Assembly: GCA_002482965.1 (NCBI GenBank)
Contig: DLGZ01000027.1
Location: 68,181-132,180 of the forward strand
Reading direction: 5' to 3'
DNA length: 64,000 bases
Source: Verrucomicrobiaceae bacterium UBA7681
Lineage (GTDB): Bacteria; Verrucomicrobiota; Verrucomicrobiia; Verrucomicrobiales; Verrucomicrobiaceae
Under the pieces are notes generated by a model, which was not told the origin of the DNA, searched no databases, and saw nothing but the letters and a program-made list of their open reading frames with translations. Position numbers and translations under genes: made by a program. Of this stretch, positions 44,342-53,325 are shown in pieces (position 1 is the stretch's first letter; every line of letters starts with the position of its first letter).

Positions 44342-45226
44342 TCAACCCTTTTTGGCAGAAGGCTTCCAGTCACCTTCTTTTGCCTCACGAATGTCGAGGG
44401 ATGCGATGCCCGGGCGGGTGAACTCGATACGGCGCTGTTTGTAGAGCGAGCCGAGCGCTTGTTTGAAGGCCTTTTTGCTGGCTTCGAAGTGGCTGCGAAT
44501 GGCCTCGGGGTGGCTGTCGTCATCAAATTCAAGTTTGCCGCCATTGTTCTTGAGCGCTTCTAGAATGCGATCCGTCAATGAAGCGACACGCTGGTAGCCA
44601 GAAGCATCGAGGCTGAGATCGATCTTGCCGCTCGGGTGAATGGCACTGACGAATCCGTTGATCTGTTGTCCCACCTGGAGCGGAGCGCCGATGTTGGTGT
44701 GGTAAAGCAGACCGACATGCGTCCCTGCGACAATCGCATTGTAGCCCAGCGGTGTGCGGGCGGTGATCAGCAGAGGCACGGGCTGCGCTGGTCTGAACGG
44801 CGGGCGTTCGCGGCTCAGATGCCGGTTCAGGCGTGTGGTCGCGATGATGCGGTCCGTTTTCTCATCCAGCATGATGTAGGCGACAACCTTGTCTCCCACG
44901 TAAACCTGATCTGCCTGCTCACGAAACGGCAGCAGCAGATCCTTGAGCAGGCCCCAATTCAAAAATGCGCCGATGTTGCGGTTCACGCTCACGACTTCCA
45001 GCGTGGCGAACTCGCCCACCATGGCGAAAGGCACCTCCGTGGTGGCTACGAGGCGGTCTTCGGAATCACGATAGATGAAGACGTCCAAGGCTTCTCCGAG
45101 ACTGGTTCCTTTGGGAATGTAACGGTTTGGTAGTAAAATTTCACCGTGATCCCCCCCATCCAAGTAAATGCCGTGTGGCGTACTGTGGAGGACGATGAGG
45201 GAGTTGCGTTTGCCGATTTGAGCCAT
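44342..45226 (-). CDS. cvfB: CvfB-like S1-domain RNA-binding protein
   Basis: A 294-residue protein with three S1-like modules followed by a winged-helix C-terminus: GIYLDGGDHGEILLPNRYIP, LEVVSVNRNIGAFLNWGLLK (the CvfB S1 hallmark with DLLLPFREQ), VGLLYHTNIGAPLQVGQQIN and FKQALGSLYKQRRIEFTRPG near the end. It belongs to the CvfB/YitL group, named after an RNA-binding virulence regulator in staphylococci; the cellular role is otherwise unclear. A terminator lies between it and the convergent glyA gene. Confidence 0.9.
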   Translation of the reverse strand: MAQIGKRNSLIVLHSTPHGIYLDGGDHGEILLPNRYIPKGTSLGEALDVFIYRDSEDRLVATTEVPFAMVGEFATLEVVSVNRNIGAFLNWGLLKDLLLPFREQADQVYVGDKVVAYIMLDEKTDRIIATTRLNRHLSRERPPFRPAQPVPLLITARTPLGYNAIVAGTHVGLLYHTNIGAPLQVGQQINGFVSAIHPSGKIDLSLDASGYQRVASLTDRILEALKNNGGKLEFDDDSHPEAIRSHFEASKKAFKQALGSLYKQRRIEFTRPGIASLDIREAKEGDWKPSAKKG

Positions 45227-45265
45227 GAATGGCAGACTAGCTGCGGCTGCGGATCAATCCAGCGC

Positions 45266-46489
45266 CTACTTCACCTTCACCACGACCAGTTTTTCCGCGT
45301 CCCGGGCATAGAGCTGACCATTCGAGAAGGCACCATGGCTGCGATGTCCCGTCCGGGTGATCTGGCTGCGCTGGAGGAGATTGAATTTTTTCGAGTCGGC
45401 GGAGAACAGCAAGAGCTCACCGGCTTCGCTGTGCAGCAGTATTTTGTCTCCCACCAGAATGAGAGTGCCGCCTTGGAGGTGATCCGGTGCTTCCCAAGCC
45501 AGTTTGCCATCGGCCACGGCGATGCAGCGCAGCGTCATGCCGGTCTCCTGCCGTCCATGCAGGCCATAGACATGCCCGGCGTGATAGACCGGCGTGGTAT
45601 AGTGGCAGTCGAGCGCATCAGCTTGTTTCCACAGATTGGTCAGTTTGCGTTCAGCCTTGTTCCACTGCCACAGGCCGGCTCCCACATCATAAGCGGCGGT
45701 GAAAAAGAGCCTGCCATTCCCGCAGGGTACTGGGGCAGCCGCATTCACGGAGGCATCGATCTGGGCACGAAAATATTCATCTGCGAGCACCTTGCCGTCG
45801 CTGGTTTGCGCCAAAAGAACGCCGCGCCGGGTGAAGAAGGCGCTCACTCCCGGATCTTCGGGGAGCAGTATGGGGGATGAATAGCTCGCCTCGTCGTCCG
45901 TGGCCTGCCAGAGCAGTTTGCCCGTGGCAAGATCCAGCGCGATGATACCCGCCCCTCCCTTTGCGTTCTTACCGCCCACATTGAGCAGTACCTTGCCATC
46001 CGTGACAAGTGGGGAGCAGGCACGGCCAAAGTACCCCTGCGGTGATTCGAGCTCGGCGACGGTATCGTAGCTCCAGATCAGCGCACCCGTCTCAAAATCG
46101 AGCGCCTGTACGATGCCTTCTGGGCCATGTGTGATGACTTTGCCTGCGGCGATGCACGGCACGGCGCGGGGGCCGTTGTCGAAACCAAAGCTGTCGCGAT
46201 AGGTGGTGGGGTAGGCGTGTTTCCAGATGGCTTTGCCATCGGCGGCTGCCAGCGCCTCAGTGATGATTTCGCCGCCCTGACGGTGGGTCACGATCACGTG
46301 GTTGCCGCTGACCACGGCTCCGGCATGACCGCTGCCCAGCATGCGCTTCCACACGATCTCTGGTTCGGTGGTGCCGACGATGGGGGCTTCGTCAGACGCA
46401 GTGCAGGTGCGCTGTGGGCCGAGGAATTGCGGCCAGTCGCCTGCCTGCAGGCTGGTGAATGCGCAGAGGAGAAGAAGAATTGGGCGCAT
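45266..46489 (-). CDS. Secreted PQQ-like beta-propeller protein
   Basis: A 407-residue exported protein with a signal peptide (about 1-16) and repeated blades of the BamB/PQQ type: WPQFLGPQRTC, KRMLGSGHAGAVVSGNHVIV, GKVITHGPEGIVQALDFETG, ALIWSYDTVAELESPQGYFG, and GIIALDLATGKLLWQATDDE. The WPQFLGP opening is common in planctomycete and verrucomicrobial outer-membrane biogenesis-like propellers. Ligand binding is unknown and PQQ itself is not implied. It lies 17 bases downstream of tsaD in the same direction. Confidence 0.86.
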   Translation of the reverse strand: MRPILLLLCAFTSLQAGDWPQFLGPQRTCTASDEAPIVGTTEPEIVWKRMLGSGHAGAVVSGNHVIVTHRQGGEIITEALAAADGKAIWKHAYPTTYRDSFGFDNGPRAVPCIAAGKVITHGPEGIVQALDFETGALIWSYDTVAELESPQGYFGRACSPLVTDGKVLLNVGGKNAKGGAGIIALDLATGKLLWQATDDEASYSSPILLPEDPGVSAFFTRRGVLLAQTSDGKVLADEYFRAQIDASVNAAAPVPCGNGRLFFTAAYDVGAGLWQWNKAERKLTNLWKQADALDCHYTTPVYHAGHVYGLHGRQETGMTLRCIAVADGKLAWEAPDHLQGGTLILVGDKILLHSEAGELLLFSADSKKFNLLQRSQITRTGHRSHGAFSNGQLYARDAEKLVVVKVK

Positions 46490-46506
46490 GGAAATGAGGA
46501 TGGAGT

Positions 46507-47517
46507 TTAACTGACGAGGGAGAGGTTGGGATCCACATCCGCCTCCAAGGGAGAAGTGTGGCCGATGCTAAAACGTTGCGCAGCGGCGAATGCAATCATG
46601 CCGGCATTGTCAGTGCAAAGATCGGGGCGTGCGAGCAGCAGTTGCAGACCTGCTTTGGCGCAGCGTGCGGTGAGCGCCGCACGCAGGCCGCGATTGCAAC
46701 TGACGCCGCCACTCACGGTGACGAGCGTCTCGCCGCATTGCTTCGCCGCGAGCACCAGTTTTTCGACCAGCACCTCAATGATCGCCGCCTGCACACTGGC
46801 ACTGAGATCGGCCAGCACCTGCTCGTTCTTCAGGTCGAGACGCGGCAGTTCATAAAGCACAGCGGTCTTCAAGCCGCTGAAACTGAACTCTAGGCTGCGG
46901 CCATTGAGGAAACTCCGTGGAAAGGCGAAGGCGGTTGGATCGCCACGAGCTGCCAGCTTGTCGATCTCCGGCCCGCCGGGGTAGGGGAGTCCGATCATCT
47001 TGGCGACCTTGTCGAAGGCTTCACCTGCGGCGTCATCACGGGTGCGTCCCAGCAGTTCGTAGCGGCCCACGCCATGCACGCGTACAAGCATCGTGTGTCC
47101 GCCGCTGACGATTAGCGCCACACAGGCGCGCACCGGGCCGTGGCCATCCATGAATGGGGAGAGCAAATGGCCTTCCATGTGATTCACTGCTAGGAAGGGC
47201 TTGTTTTCCGCAATGGCGAGCGCCTTGGCCATCGACGTACCGATGAGCAGGGAGCTGACAAGACCTGGCCCACTGGTGGCCGCGAAGACTGCCATGTCGC
47301 CGAGCGTTTTGCCTGCGTCAGCCAAGACCTGCTGAACCAGAGGTCGCACGTGGAGGATGTGATTGCGTGAGGCCACCTCCGGCACGACGCCACCATACGG
47401 GCGGTGTATTTCGATCTGTGAGGCGATACGGCTGGCAATCAGCTCACCTTCCAGCGTACAAATGGCCGCGGCAGTCTCATCACAGGAGGATTCAAGGGCG
47501 AGCAGGCAGTCAGGCAT
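46507..47517 (-). CDS. tsaD: tRNA N6-adenosine threonylcarbamoyltransferase
   Basis: A 336-residue TsaD, which transfers the threonylcarbamoyl group to A37 of ANN-decoding tRNAs with TsaB/TsaE. Seen: LALESSCDETAAAI, YGGVVPEVASRNH, TSGPGLVSSLLIGTSMAKAL, the metal-binding NHMEGHL, LIVSGGHTMLV, GEAFDKVAKMIGLPYPGGP, and VSGGVSCN. The family length and motif set are complete. tsaB and tsaE are not in the window. It is probably co-transcribed with the propeller gene. Confidence 0.97.
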   Translation of the reverse strand: MPDCLLALESSCDETAAAICTLEGELIASRIASQIEIHRPYGGVVPEVASRNHILHVRPLVQQVLADAGKTLGDMAVFAATSGPGLVSSLLIGTSMAKALAIAENKPFLAVNHMEGHLLSPFMDGHGPVRACVALIVSGGHTMLVRVHGVGRYELLGRTRDDAAGEAFDKVAKMIGLPYPGGPEIDKLAARGDPTAFAFPRSFLNGRSLEFSFSGLKTAVLYELPRLDLKNEQVLADLSASVQAAIIEVLVEKLVLAAKQCGETLVTVSGGVSCNRGLRAALTARCAKAGLQLLLARPDLCTDNAGMIAFAAAQRFSIGHTSPLEADVDPNLSLVS

Positions 47518-47578
47518 GGCAGTCCATCAATGAAGTAAAAACGGGAGTCCAGCATCCAGAATCCGGCGCTGAGAGGGC

Positions 47579-47620
47579 AAAAAAAAGCCGCCGTCCCCCG
47601 GTTGGGTGGGGAACGGCGGC
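47579..47620 (-). terminator. Intrinsic terminator of the small-gene region
   Basis: A stem of 8 bp (GCCGCCGT at 47587-47594, complement at 47613-47620) extended by C5/G4 pairs, with a run of eight A (47579-47586) that becomes eight U on the minus strand. It lies 24 bases beyond the stop of the Cys-rich peptide, showing that region is transcribed. Confidence 0.85.
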
Positions 47621-47644
47621 GCAATATGACAGTTTCCTGTCAGA

Positions 47645-47728
47645 TTAGAGCTTGTGACCGTCTTTACAGTCGGCCTTCGCTTTGGCGTCGCACTTCGCAC
47701 ATGCCTTCTTAGCTGGAACAGGATGCAT
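47645..47728 (-). CDS. Cys-rich 27-aa peptide, possible remnant of a longer gene
   Basis: An ATG at 47728 opens 27 codons whose mature part is PAKKACAKCDAKAKADCKDG, with a CxxC pair, a third Cys and a His, hence possibly metal-binding. A strong terminator follows 24 bases after the stop. In the same frame, an ATG at 47773 would add a signal-like N-terminus (MIRLATVLSLRP) but is separated by a TGA. A neighbouring frame reads like a lipoprotein signal (ASVMLHASCSS). The gene may thus be the damaged 3' end of a small lipoprotein. It lies downstream of the 34-residue lipoprotein. Confidence 0.4.
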   Translation of the reverse strand: MHPVPAKKACAKCDAKAKADCKDGHKL

Positions 47729-47823
47729 GAAGCATCACGGACGCAGCGACAGAACAGTGGCAAGACGGATCATGAGATGATCAAACGTAAGTTAACAACC
47801 TGCCGCGCTAGGCGGCGGACTGC

Positions 47824-47928
47824 TTACTTGCCGCTCTGCATTGGTGGTGGTGGCGGCGGAGGAGCAGGCTGCTGGCAAGCGGAGAGGACGGCGGAAGCCG
47901 CGATGAGGGCAAGGATAGCGATTTTCAT
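47824..47928 (-). CDS. Tiny lipoprotein (34 aa)
   Basis: A 34-residue predicted lipoprotein: MKIAILALIAASAVLSAC gives a short signal with a typical lipobox (LSAC, Cys18), followed by a Gln-Gln-Pro-Ala start, a run of six prolines and MQSGK. Similar tiny proline-rich lipoproteins (entericidin-like in size) exist in many bacteria; no function can be assigned. It is the first gene of a small minus-strand unit ending at the terminator at 47579-47620. Confidence 0.65.
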   Translation of the reverse strand: MKIAILALIAASAVLSACQQPAPPPPPPPMQSGK

Positions 47929-48121
47929 GTGTGTGTGTGGGTGTTAACCTTTTTGTTAAGCTTCCCATCCACCAGACTCCTGGCAGCGGGATTTTTCGAG
48001 ATTAACGACAACTTCTGTTTTTGCAAACAGCCAAATGCATTCTCTGCTAAAACGCGCAAGGGAGGCATAAGAAAGGGGATATTTGGGACTACCATAATGT
48101 CAGGTGGTGGTTTGGCGGATA

Positions 48122-48319
48122 TTACCCATAAGGTCCGCTCTCTCCCAAACCGTAGGCCGTGCCAAAAACCTCACCATCATCTTCAGTGAAAAGGATGCGC
48201 AGCGGCCGGCAGCAGACCTCGCAGTCATAGTCCACATCGCAAGGCACCTCACTATAAGAGGGCGAAGGGACCTCAAATTCCTGAAAACAGCTCGGGCAGG
48301 TGACGGGTGTGGTATGCAT
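48122..48319 (-). CDS. CPXCG-motif Cys-rich small protein
   Basis: A 65-residue protein with two CxxC pairs: TCPSCFQEFEV near the N-terminus and CEVCCRPLRIL in the middle, plus an acidic patch (DVDYDCE) between them. This is the pattern of the CPXCG-motif family, small zinc-ribbon proteins of unknown function widespread in bacteria. The ATG at 48319 is chosen; a TTG precedes it by one codon. It is a single gene. Confidence 0.85.
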   Translation of the reverse strand: MHTTPVTCPSCFQEFEVPSPSYSEVPCDVDYDCEVCCRPLRILFTEDDGEVFGTAYGLGESGPYG

Positions 48320-48430
48320 CAATTAATGACAATGAAACGTACTTTGGTTGCCTATGTTCGCAGCTTTCTCGTTTAGGCGGGAGGTGAGCTTTTGAGCATG
48401 AACTCCGCCATAACCCATGACGCGAACTGT

Positions 48431-48455
48431 ATAAATCAGGGTTTCCCTGATTTAT
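48431..48455 (-). terminator. Perfect inverted repeat at the end of the large dehydrogenase gene
   Basis: An 11-bp perfect inverted repeat (ATAAATCAGGG at 48431-48441, complement at 48445-48455) with a 3-base loop, overlapping the last base of the stop codon of the gene at 48455-51166. There is no U run beyond it, so it may stabilise the transcript end rather than terminate. Confidence 0.45.
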
Positions 48456-51166
48456 CATTTCAACCCTGCCAGATAGGTGATGATGTCTGCGGCTTCCTGT
48501 TCAGTCAGGCTTTGCAGCAGGCCTTCCGGCATCAGTGAAGCTGGCTGCGGTTGCTGGCTTTTGATTTGATCACGCTCAATCGTCTGTGGCTGGCCGCTGG
48601 GGAGTTTGAGGGTGATGGCTGCATCAGCGGAATGGATGAGGAATCCGGTTTGCAAACTGTCATCCTTCAAGGTGATGATCCATGTCTCGTAGCCCTTGGC
48701 GATGGTCTTTGAAGGCTGTTGCAGGCTTTCGAGGATTTGCTCACGCGTCAGACGCGCCCCCACCTTGCTTAAATCCGGGCCGAAATCGCGGCCCATGCCG
48801 TTGACGATGTGGCAGGCAAAGCAGGCGGCCATTTTGCCGGTCATGCTGAGGAGTTCACCGCCGCGCTTCGCATCGCCCTGGACGGCGAGGAGTCTTTTCG
48901 CATCAAAATTCATGCCGAGGGTCTTCACCCGCTGATCGGGCGGCAGGAAGCGTTCGAAATAGCAGGCGATGGCGGGATTGGGAATCTTGGCAAATGAGGG
49001 ATCAAACTTGCTTTCGTTACGTGCAATCAAGCTTGCCATGACGAGGGCTTCGCTGGGAGTGTTCGGCGGAGTGGAGTGACGAGGCGTCGCCGCACCCTGA
49101 CCAATCCAGTCCCATAAGACCTGAAAACCATGCGGATCGATTTCACGGGCGCCGATCATCGGCATGTGGCCGTTGCCGCTGCGTGCTATGCGCGCGAGCA
49201 GCACGCTCTGTTCAGGCTTTCCGGGTGAGATAACAAGGCCGTCTGTCAGTGCAAAATCACCCCGCGTGGGCTTTTCACCCATGATCATCGTCTCAGCCGT
49301 GGGCAGATCGGCATTCAGCATCAAGGGCACGCTGCCGCCACCGTGACGGCGATGACAATGGGCGCAGTTCGCGTGAAGCCAGGAGCGCGCGCGAGTTTCA
49401 AGCACTGCTGTTTCATCATGGCTGGAGACGAGTTGCTTGGGCAAGCGTTCCAGAAAGGGACCGTCGAACAAACCCGATACATCGGTTGGTTTTTTGCCGC
49501 CGATGCTGACGAGTTGATCCGGCTGAAACCCCAAGGCAAATCCGCTCCAGTTGTTGTGGCAACGCGCGCATTCAGCGCGGCCATGGATGCGCCAGGGCTG
49601 CTTTTGCACGGTGAACTCTTCACCATCTGCGGCGACGAGTTCGGCGTCGGTTCCCTGGTCATTCCAGCGGTAGGAGTAGCCATTCCATGAGTCGCCGTCG
49701 AAGTGGAGAACCTGGGTTTCGATGCGCTGCTTCGTAGCTGGCCAGGTGAGGGTGCGGGCAAGCACGGACTCAGCGGGCCATTCGACTTTGTAGTTCGGTT
49801 TCGCGGGATTGCCGCTGCTGGTTGTCGTAATGCTTTTGCCTTCGGGCAGGGCGATGAACCGCGCGGCTGTGGCGCCGTCCTGCCACATCGGTTCAGCGAT
49901 CTCAAAGGGCTGTACGCCTGCAGCGGGTGTTTGCGCGGCGGTGTCGGTGAAAAGACCGGTGTCACTGAGTTTTTGCGGGAACTGGCTTGGTTTGCCGACG
50001 GCGGGATTCGGCGTTAGTCGGTAGATGCGCGTGTCTTTTTCCCAGTTCATCCAGTACACCTCGCCGTCCTCGCTCTGACCGAAGGTCACGATCTTGTGTG
50101 GCGTGTCGGCGATTTCCTCACGGCGTGTGACTTGTTTGCCGTCATGCCACAGGGCCCAGATTTTGCCGGTTTCGTAGTCGCCGTAGATGTAGGCACCACG
50201 CAGTTCGGGAAAGCGTGTGCCGTGATACACATAGCCGCCAGTGATGCTCGCGGCCTCGGTGTGTGGATGCGCAGCGGCGGGCGGGATGATGGGTTCGGGG
50301 CGCTGGGTTTCGGGTTTGATCGGCTGGCTCGCTTCATACGCGCTCCAGCCATGATTGCCGCCGCGCTGCACCAGATGAATCATTTCCCAAAGCTCCCAGC
50401 CGACATCGCCGCACCACAGTCTCCCCTTGGCATCGAAACTGATCTTCCACGGATTGCGAAAGCCGAAGGCCCAGATTTCTGGCATGGCCTGCGGTGTTTT
50501 CAAAAACGGATTGTCTGGCGGAATCGCATACGTCTTGCCGTTCTCCGCATGATCCACATCAATGCGCAGGATGGAGGACAGCAGATCGCTGATGTCCTGC
50601 CCGGTGTTCAGCGGATCGGGTGGCGATGGCACTTCAGCGTCACCGGTGGAGATGTAGAGCATGCCATCCGGGCCGAACTGCAATGACGCGCCATTGTGAC
50701 CTCCACTACGCCACGTCAGCAGCACGGTTTCAGATTTGGGATCGAGTACCGGTGGCTCCTGCTGCGTGAGTTTGAAACGCGAGAGCTTCGTGCCATCGGG
50801 AACTTTGTCGCCATAGGCATAGCAGAGGAAGATGTAGCCGTTCTCCTTCCACCGTGGATGAAAGGCGATGCCGTAGGCGTATTGCAGCAGCGGATGGTCC
50901 GGCTTGAGATCAATGAGCAGGTCTTTTGTTCCCGCGTCAGGTGCATCCTTGAAGCTCCAGATTTTGCCACCCTTCTCGACGGCGACGAAGCGCTGCGCGC
51001 CGGGCACGGCGATCATCTCCAAGGCATCATGAAGTGCTATGGATGCAAAGGTTTGCTCTGCGATGCAGGGTTTCGGTGCCTCCGGTGAACCGTGAATGCG
51101 CGAAGTGGTCCACTGCGCATGAAGCATGGTGGTGCAGGCGAGACAGAGGATAAACACTCGGTTCAT
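48455..51166 (-). CDS. Exported PQQ-type sugar dehydrogenase / multi-haem cytochrome c fusion
   Basis: A 903-residue exported protein. After a signal peptide (about 1-17), a glucose/sorbosone-dehydrogenase-like propeller spans about 40-420 (GIAFHPRWKENGYIFLCYAY, HNGASLQFGPDGMLYISTGD, WAFGFRNPWKISFDAKGRLW, CGDVGWELWEMIHLVQRGGN). The C-terminal half has three haem c sites: CARCH (about 532), CAHCH (about 598) and CFACH (about 782, in a c-type domain with GMGRDFGPDLSKVG). This PVC-specific architecture suggests electron transfer from sugar or alcohol oxidation to the cytochrome, but the substrate is unknown. MNRVFILC at 51166 starts the signal peptide. Confidence 0.9.
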   Translation of the reverse strand: MNRVFILCLACTTMLHAQWTTSRIHGSPEAPKPCIAEQTFASIALHDALEMIAVPGAQRFVAVEKGGKIWSFKDAPDAGTKDLLIDLKPDHPLLQYAYGIAFHPRWKENGYIFLCYAYGDKVPDGTKLSRFKLTQQEPPVLDPKSETVLLTWRSGGHNGASLQFGPDGMLYISTGDAEVPSPPDPLNTGQDISDLLSSILRIDVDHAENGKTYAIPPDNPFLKTPQAMPEIWAFGFRNPWKISFDAKGRLWCGDVGWELWEMIHLVQRGGNHGWSAYEASQPIKPETQRPEPIIPPAAAHPHTEAASITGGYVYHGTRFPELRGAYIYGDYETGKIWALWHDGKQVTRREEIADTPHKIVTFGQSEDGEVYWMNWEKDTRIYRLTPNPAVGKPSQFPQKLSDTGLFTDTAAQTPAAGVQPFEIAEPMWQDGATAARFIALPEGKSITTTSSGNPAKPNYKVEWPAESVLARTLTWPATKQRIETQVLHFDGDSWNGYSYRWNDQGTDAELVAADGEEFTVQKQPWRIHGRAECARCHNNWSGFALGFQPDQLVSIGGKKPTDVSGLFDGPFLERLPKQLVSSHDETAVLETRARSWLHANCAHCHRRHGGGSVPLMLNADLPTAETMIMGEKPTRGDFALTDGLVISPGKPEQSVLLARIARSGNGHMPMIGAREIDPHGFQVLWDWIGQGAATPRHSTPPNTPSEALVMASLIARNESKFDPSFAKIPNPAIACYFERFLPPDQRVKTLGMNFDAKRLLAVQGDAKRGGELLSMTGKMAACFACHIVNGMGRDFGPDLSKVGARLTREQILESLQQPSKTIAKGYETWIITLKDDSLQTGFLIHSADAAITLKLPSGQPQTIERDQIKSQQPQPASLMPEGLLQSLTEQEAADIITYLAGLK

Positions 51167-51261
51167 GCGCGCATCATGGAATGAACGGACGGCGTTCGCC
51201 AAGCATGAAATGCGCAAGGTTGTGATTGTGCGGAGTCACGCTTTTCGCGTATTCTGACGGC

Positions 51262-52131
51262 ATGAAAAACGTGCAGGGCTTTGCGTTGCTGATATGGCTG
51301 ACCGTCGCGGCAGGGATGCCGCGTGCCGCTGACCGTCCGGGAGAACTGGTGGAAGTGGGCAGCCATGCCACCACGCGCAACGGCGTCACGCTGCGGGAGA
51401 AGCGCGAGCTGCGGGTGGCTGCGGGCAGCACCCAACAGGAGACTGGGGCGAACGTTGTCACGGCAACCACGCGCTATGTGCAGCGGGTAAATCTGGTGCG
51501 GCGTCTCCTGAACGCTGATTCTGAAGAGCTGCAGGTGCGTGAATTCGTGAAGGAATGTGTGAATTTCACCGGTCAGCCTCCCGCTCCGAATGAAACCATG
51601 GCCTTGCTGGGCAAGACGCTGCGTGCCCGGAAAAAGGGTGGTCATTGGGATTTCAATCTGCATCAGGGCAGGCCCACACCCGAAGAGGCTCAATCTCTGG
51701 CCGACCTCGCCTTTGCCGCCGATTTGCTCGAAATCCTGCCTCTTGGCGTCGGCACGGGAATGCGCAAACCGGGCGATCACTGGAAAGTGGAACCCGCATC
51801 TTCCGGCGGCAAAGACCGCGGGTTCATCATTCTTGAGAGTCTCGAAACCACCTTCGTGTCACTGGAGGTCAAGCCCGATGGTCCGTATGCCACATTCACC
51901 ATCGAAGGTAAATTTCACATGGAACGGCCCATGACTCTCAATGCCCGCATGGAGGTCAGTTTCACCGCCACCATCGTCCGCCGATTGTCGGACATGCTCG
52001 ATGTGGAGACCAAGGCCTCCGGCCAGTTTCTCGCCTCTGCGCAGGCAGCGGGGCCGAAGCGCGAGAAAATTCTGCTCAATTACGACTACCCCTTCACCCT
52101 GGCCCGCACCCAGGCGGTCGAAAGCAAGTAG
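51262..52131 (+). CDS. Exported protein of unknown function
   Basis: A 289-residue protein with a signal peptide (about 1-23, RAAD). The mature part is beta-rich and acidic-basic mixed, with no recognised domain; segments such as FTIEGKFHMERPMTLNARME and FTATIVRRLSDMLDVETKAS suggest a lipocalin- or LolA-like beta sheet, but this is weak. The ATG at 51262 begins the signal peptide. It is divergent from the dehydrogenase gene (95 bases between the starts), so the two may share a regulatory region. Confidence 0.7.
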   Translation: MKNVQGFALLIWLTVAAGMPRAADRPGELVEVGSHATTRNGVTLREKRELRVAAGSTQQETGANVVTATTRYVQRVNLVRRLLNADSEELQVREFVKECVNFTGQPPAPNETMALLGKTLRARKKGGHWDFNLHQGRPTPEEAQSLADLAFAADLLEILPLGVGTGMRKPGDHWKVEPASSGGKDRGFIILESLETTFVSLEVKPDGPYATFTIEGKFHMERPMTLNARMEVSFTATIVRRLSDMLDVETKASGQFLASAQAAGPKREKILLNYDYPFTLARTQAVESK

Positions 52132-52218
52132 CCGCGCCTCGCAAAAAATCGTCATTCACAGTCGACTTTCCCGAATCTTTCTCCTTCTTCCCCGCCTCAA
52201 CTCAACCACACACCCGAC

Positions 52219-53220
52219 ATGCCACGCCCAGTAACTCTCTTCACCGGCCAGTGGGCCGATCTTCCCGTTGATACCATGATCCAGAAGGCCAAGGCTTTCG
52301 GCTATGACGGTGTCGAACTCGCCTGCTGGGGCGACCACTTCGAAGTGGACAAGGCCGACCAGGCCTACTGCGATGACAAGCGCGCCAAACTGAAAGCCGC
52401 AGGCATGCAGTGCCACGCCATCTCCACCCATCTCGTCGGTCAGGCCGTGTGCGATAACATCGACCCCCGCCACGCCCAGATTCTTCCCGCCCACATTTAT
52501 GGCGACGGCAATCCTGAAGGCGTCCGCCAGCGTGCCGCTGAAGAGCTCATCAAGACCGCGCACGCCGCCAAGCGTTTCGGCATCAGCGTCGTCAACGGCT
52601 TCACCGGCAGCAGCATCTGGCACCTCGTCTATTCTTTCCCGCCGAATCTTCCGGGACAGATCGACGCCGGCTACAAGGACTTCGCCAAGCGCTTCACGCC
52701 GATCTTCGACGAGTATCAGAAGCTCGGCATCCGCTACGCCCTCGAAGTGCATCCCACTGAGATCGCCTTTGACATCGCCAGCGCCGAGCGCGCTTTGCAG
52801 GCCGTCGATTACCATCCGGCCTTTGGCTTCAACTACGACCCCAGCCACTTCGGTTATCAGGGCGTCGATTACGTGAAGTTCCTCTACAAGTTCAGCGACC
52901 GCATTTTCCACGTCCACATGAAGGACGTCGCCTGGGGCATCGGTGACGGCACCGCCGGCGTCTTCGGCGGCCACGTCGATTTCCACAAGCCAAGCCGCTA
53001 CTGGGACTTCAAGTCCGTCGGCCGTGGCAACATCAATTTCGAGCGGATCATCCGCGCCCTCAACGACATCGAGTACGGTGGCCCGCTGAGCGTCGAGTGG
53101 GAAGACGGCGCCATGGACCGCGAGTTCGGCGCCACCGAATCCGCCGCCTTCTGCAAGAAGATCGACTTCCCGCCGAGCAAGATCATCTTCGACGCGCAGT
53201 TTGCTGAGAACAGCAAGTGA
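52219..53220 (+). CDS. Sugar phosphate isomerase/epimerase (AP-endonuclease-2 TIM barrel)
   Basis: A 333-residue TIM-barrel protein of the xylose-isomerase-like family. Metal-ligand segments are present: the Glu of GIRYALEVHPTEIAFD, the Asp-His of NYDPSHFGYQGVDYV, the Asp-Val-His of FHVHMKDVAWG and the final VEWEDGAMDREFG. Family members epimerise or isomerise sugars or inositol derivatives; substrate cannot be told. A terminator follows, so it is a separate unit. The codons are notably rich in C-ending triplets compared with neighbours, suggesting high expression. Confidence 0.9.
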   Translation: MPRPVTLFTGQWADLPVDTMIQKAKAFGYDGVELACWGDHFEVDKADQAYCDDKRAKLKAAGMQCHAISTHLVGQAVCDNIDPRHAQILPAHIYGDGNPEGVRQRAAEELIKTAHAAKRFGISVVNGFTGSSIWHLVYSFPPNLPGQIDAGYKDFAKRFTPIFDEYQKLGIRYALEVHPTEIAFDIASAERALQAVDYHPAFGFNYDPSHFGYQGVDYVKFLYKFSDRIFHVHMKDVAWGIGDGTAGVFGGHVDFHKPSRYWDFKSVGRGNINFERIIRALNDIEYGGPLSVEWEDGAMDREFGATESAAFCKKIDFPPSKIIFDAQFAENSK

Positions 53221-53254
53221 TGGGGCTGCACACCGTGTGCTGTTTTAACTCTCC

Positions 53255-53286
53255 AACGGCCCGGGATCACCTCCCTGGCCGTTTTT
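53255..53286 (+). terminator. Intrinsic terminator after the isomerase gene
   Basis: A stem AACGGCC (53255-53261) with complement GGCCGTT (53277-53283), extended by GGGA/TCCC inside, and a T run (53282-53286). It lies 34 bases after the stop and before the Uma2 gene. Confidence 0.8.
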
Positions 53287-53325
53287 CGTTGATTGAAACA
53301 AATCATCAAAGTGGTAATCTTTGCT

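Noticed and set aside
47735..47740. Selenocysteine at the TGA of the Cys-rich small gene
   Set aside because: The nearby 5-bp hairpin is too weak and badly placed for a bacterial SECIS, and a frame change explains the signal-like sequence as well.
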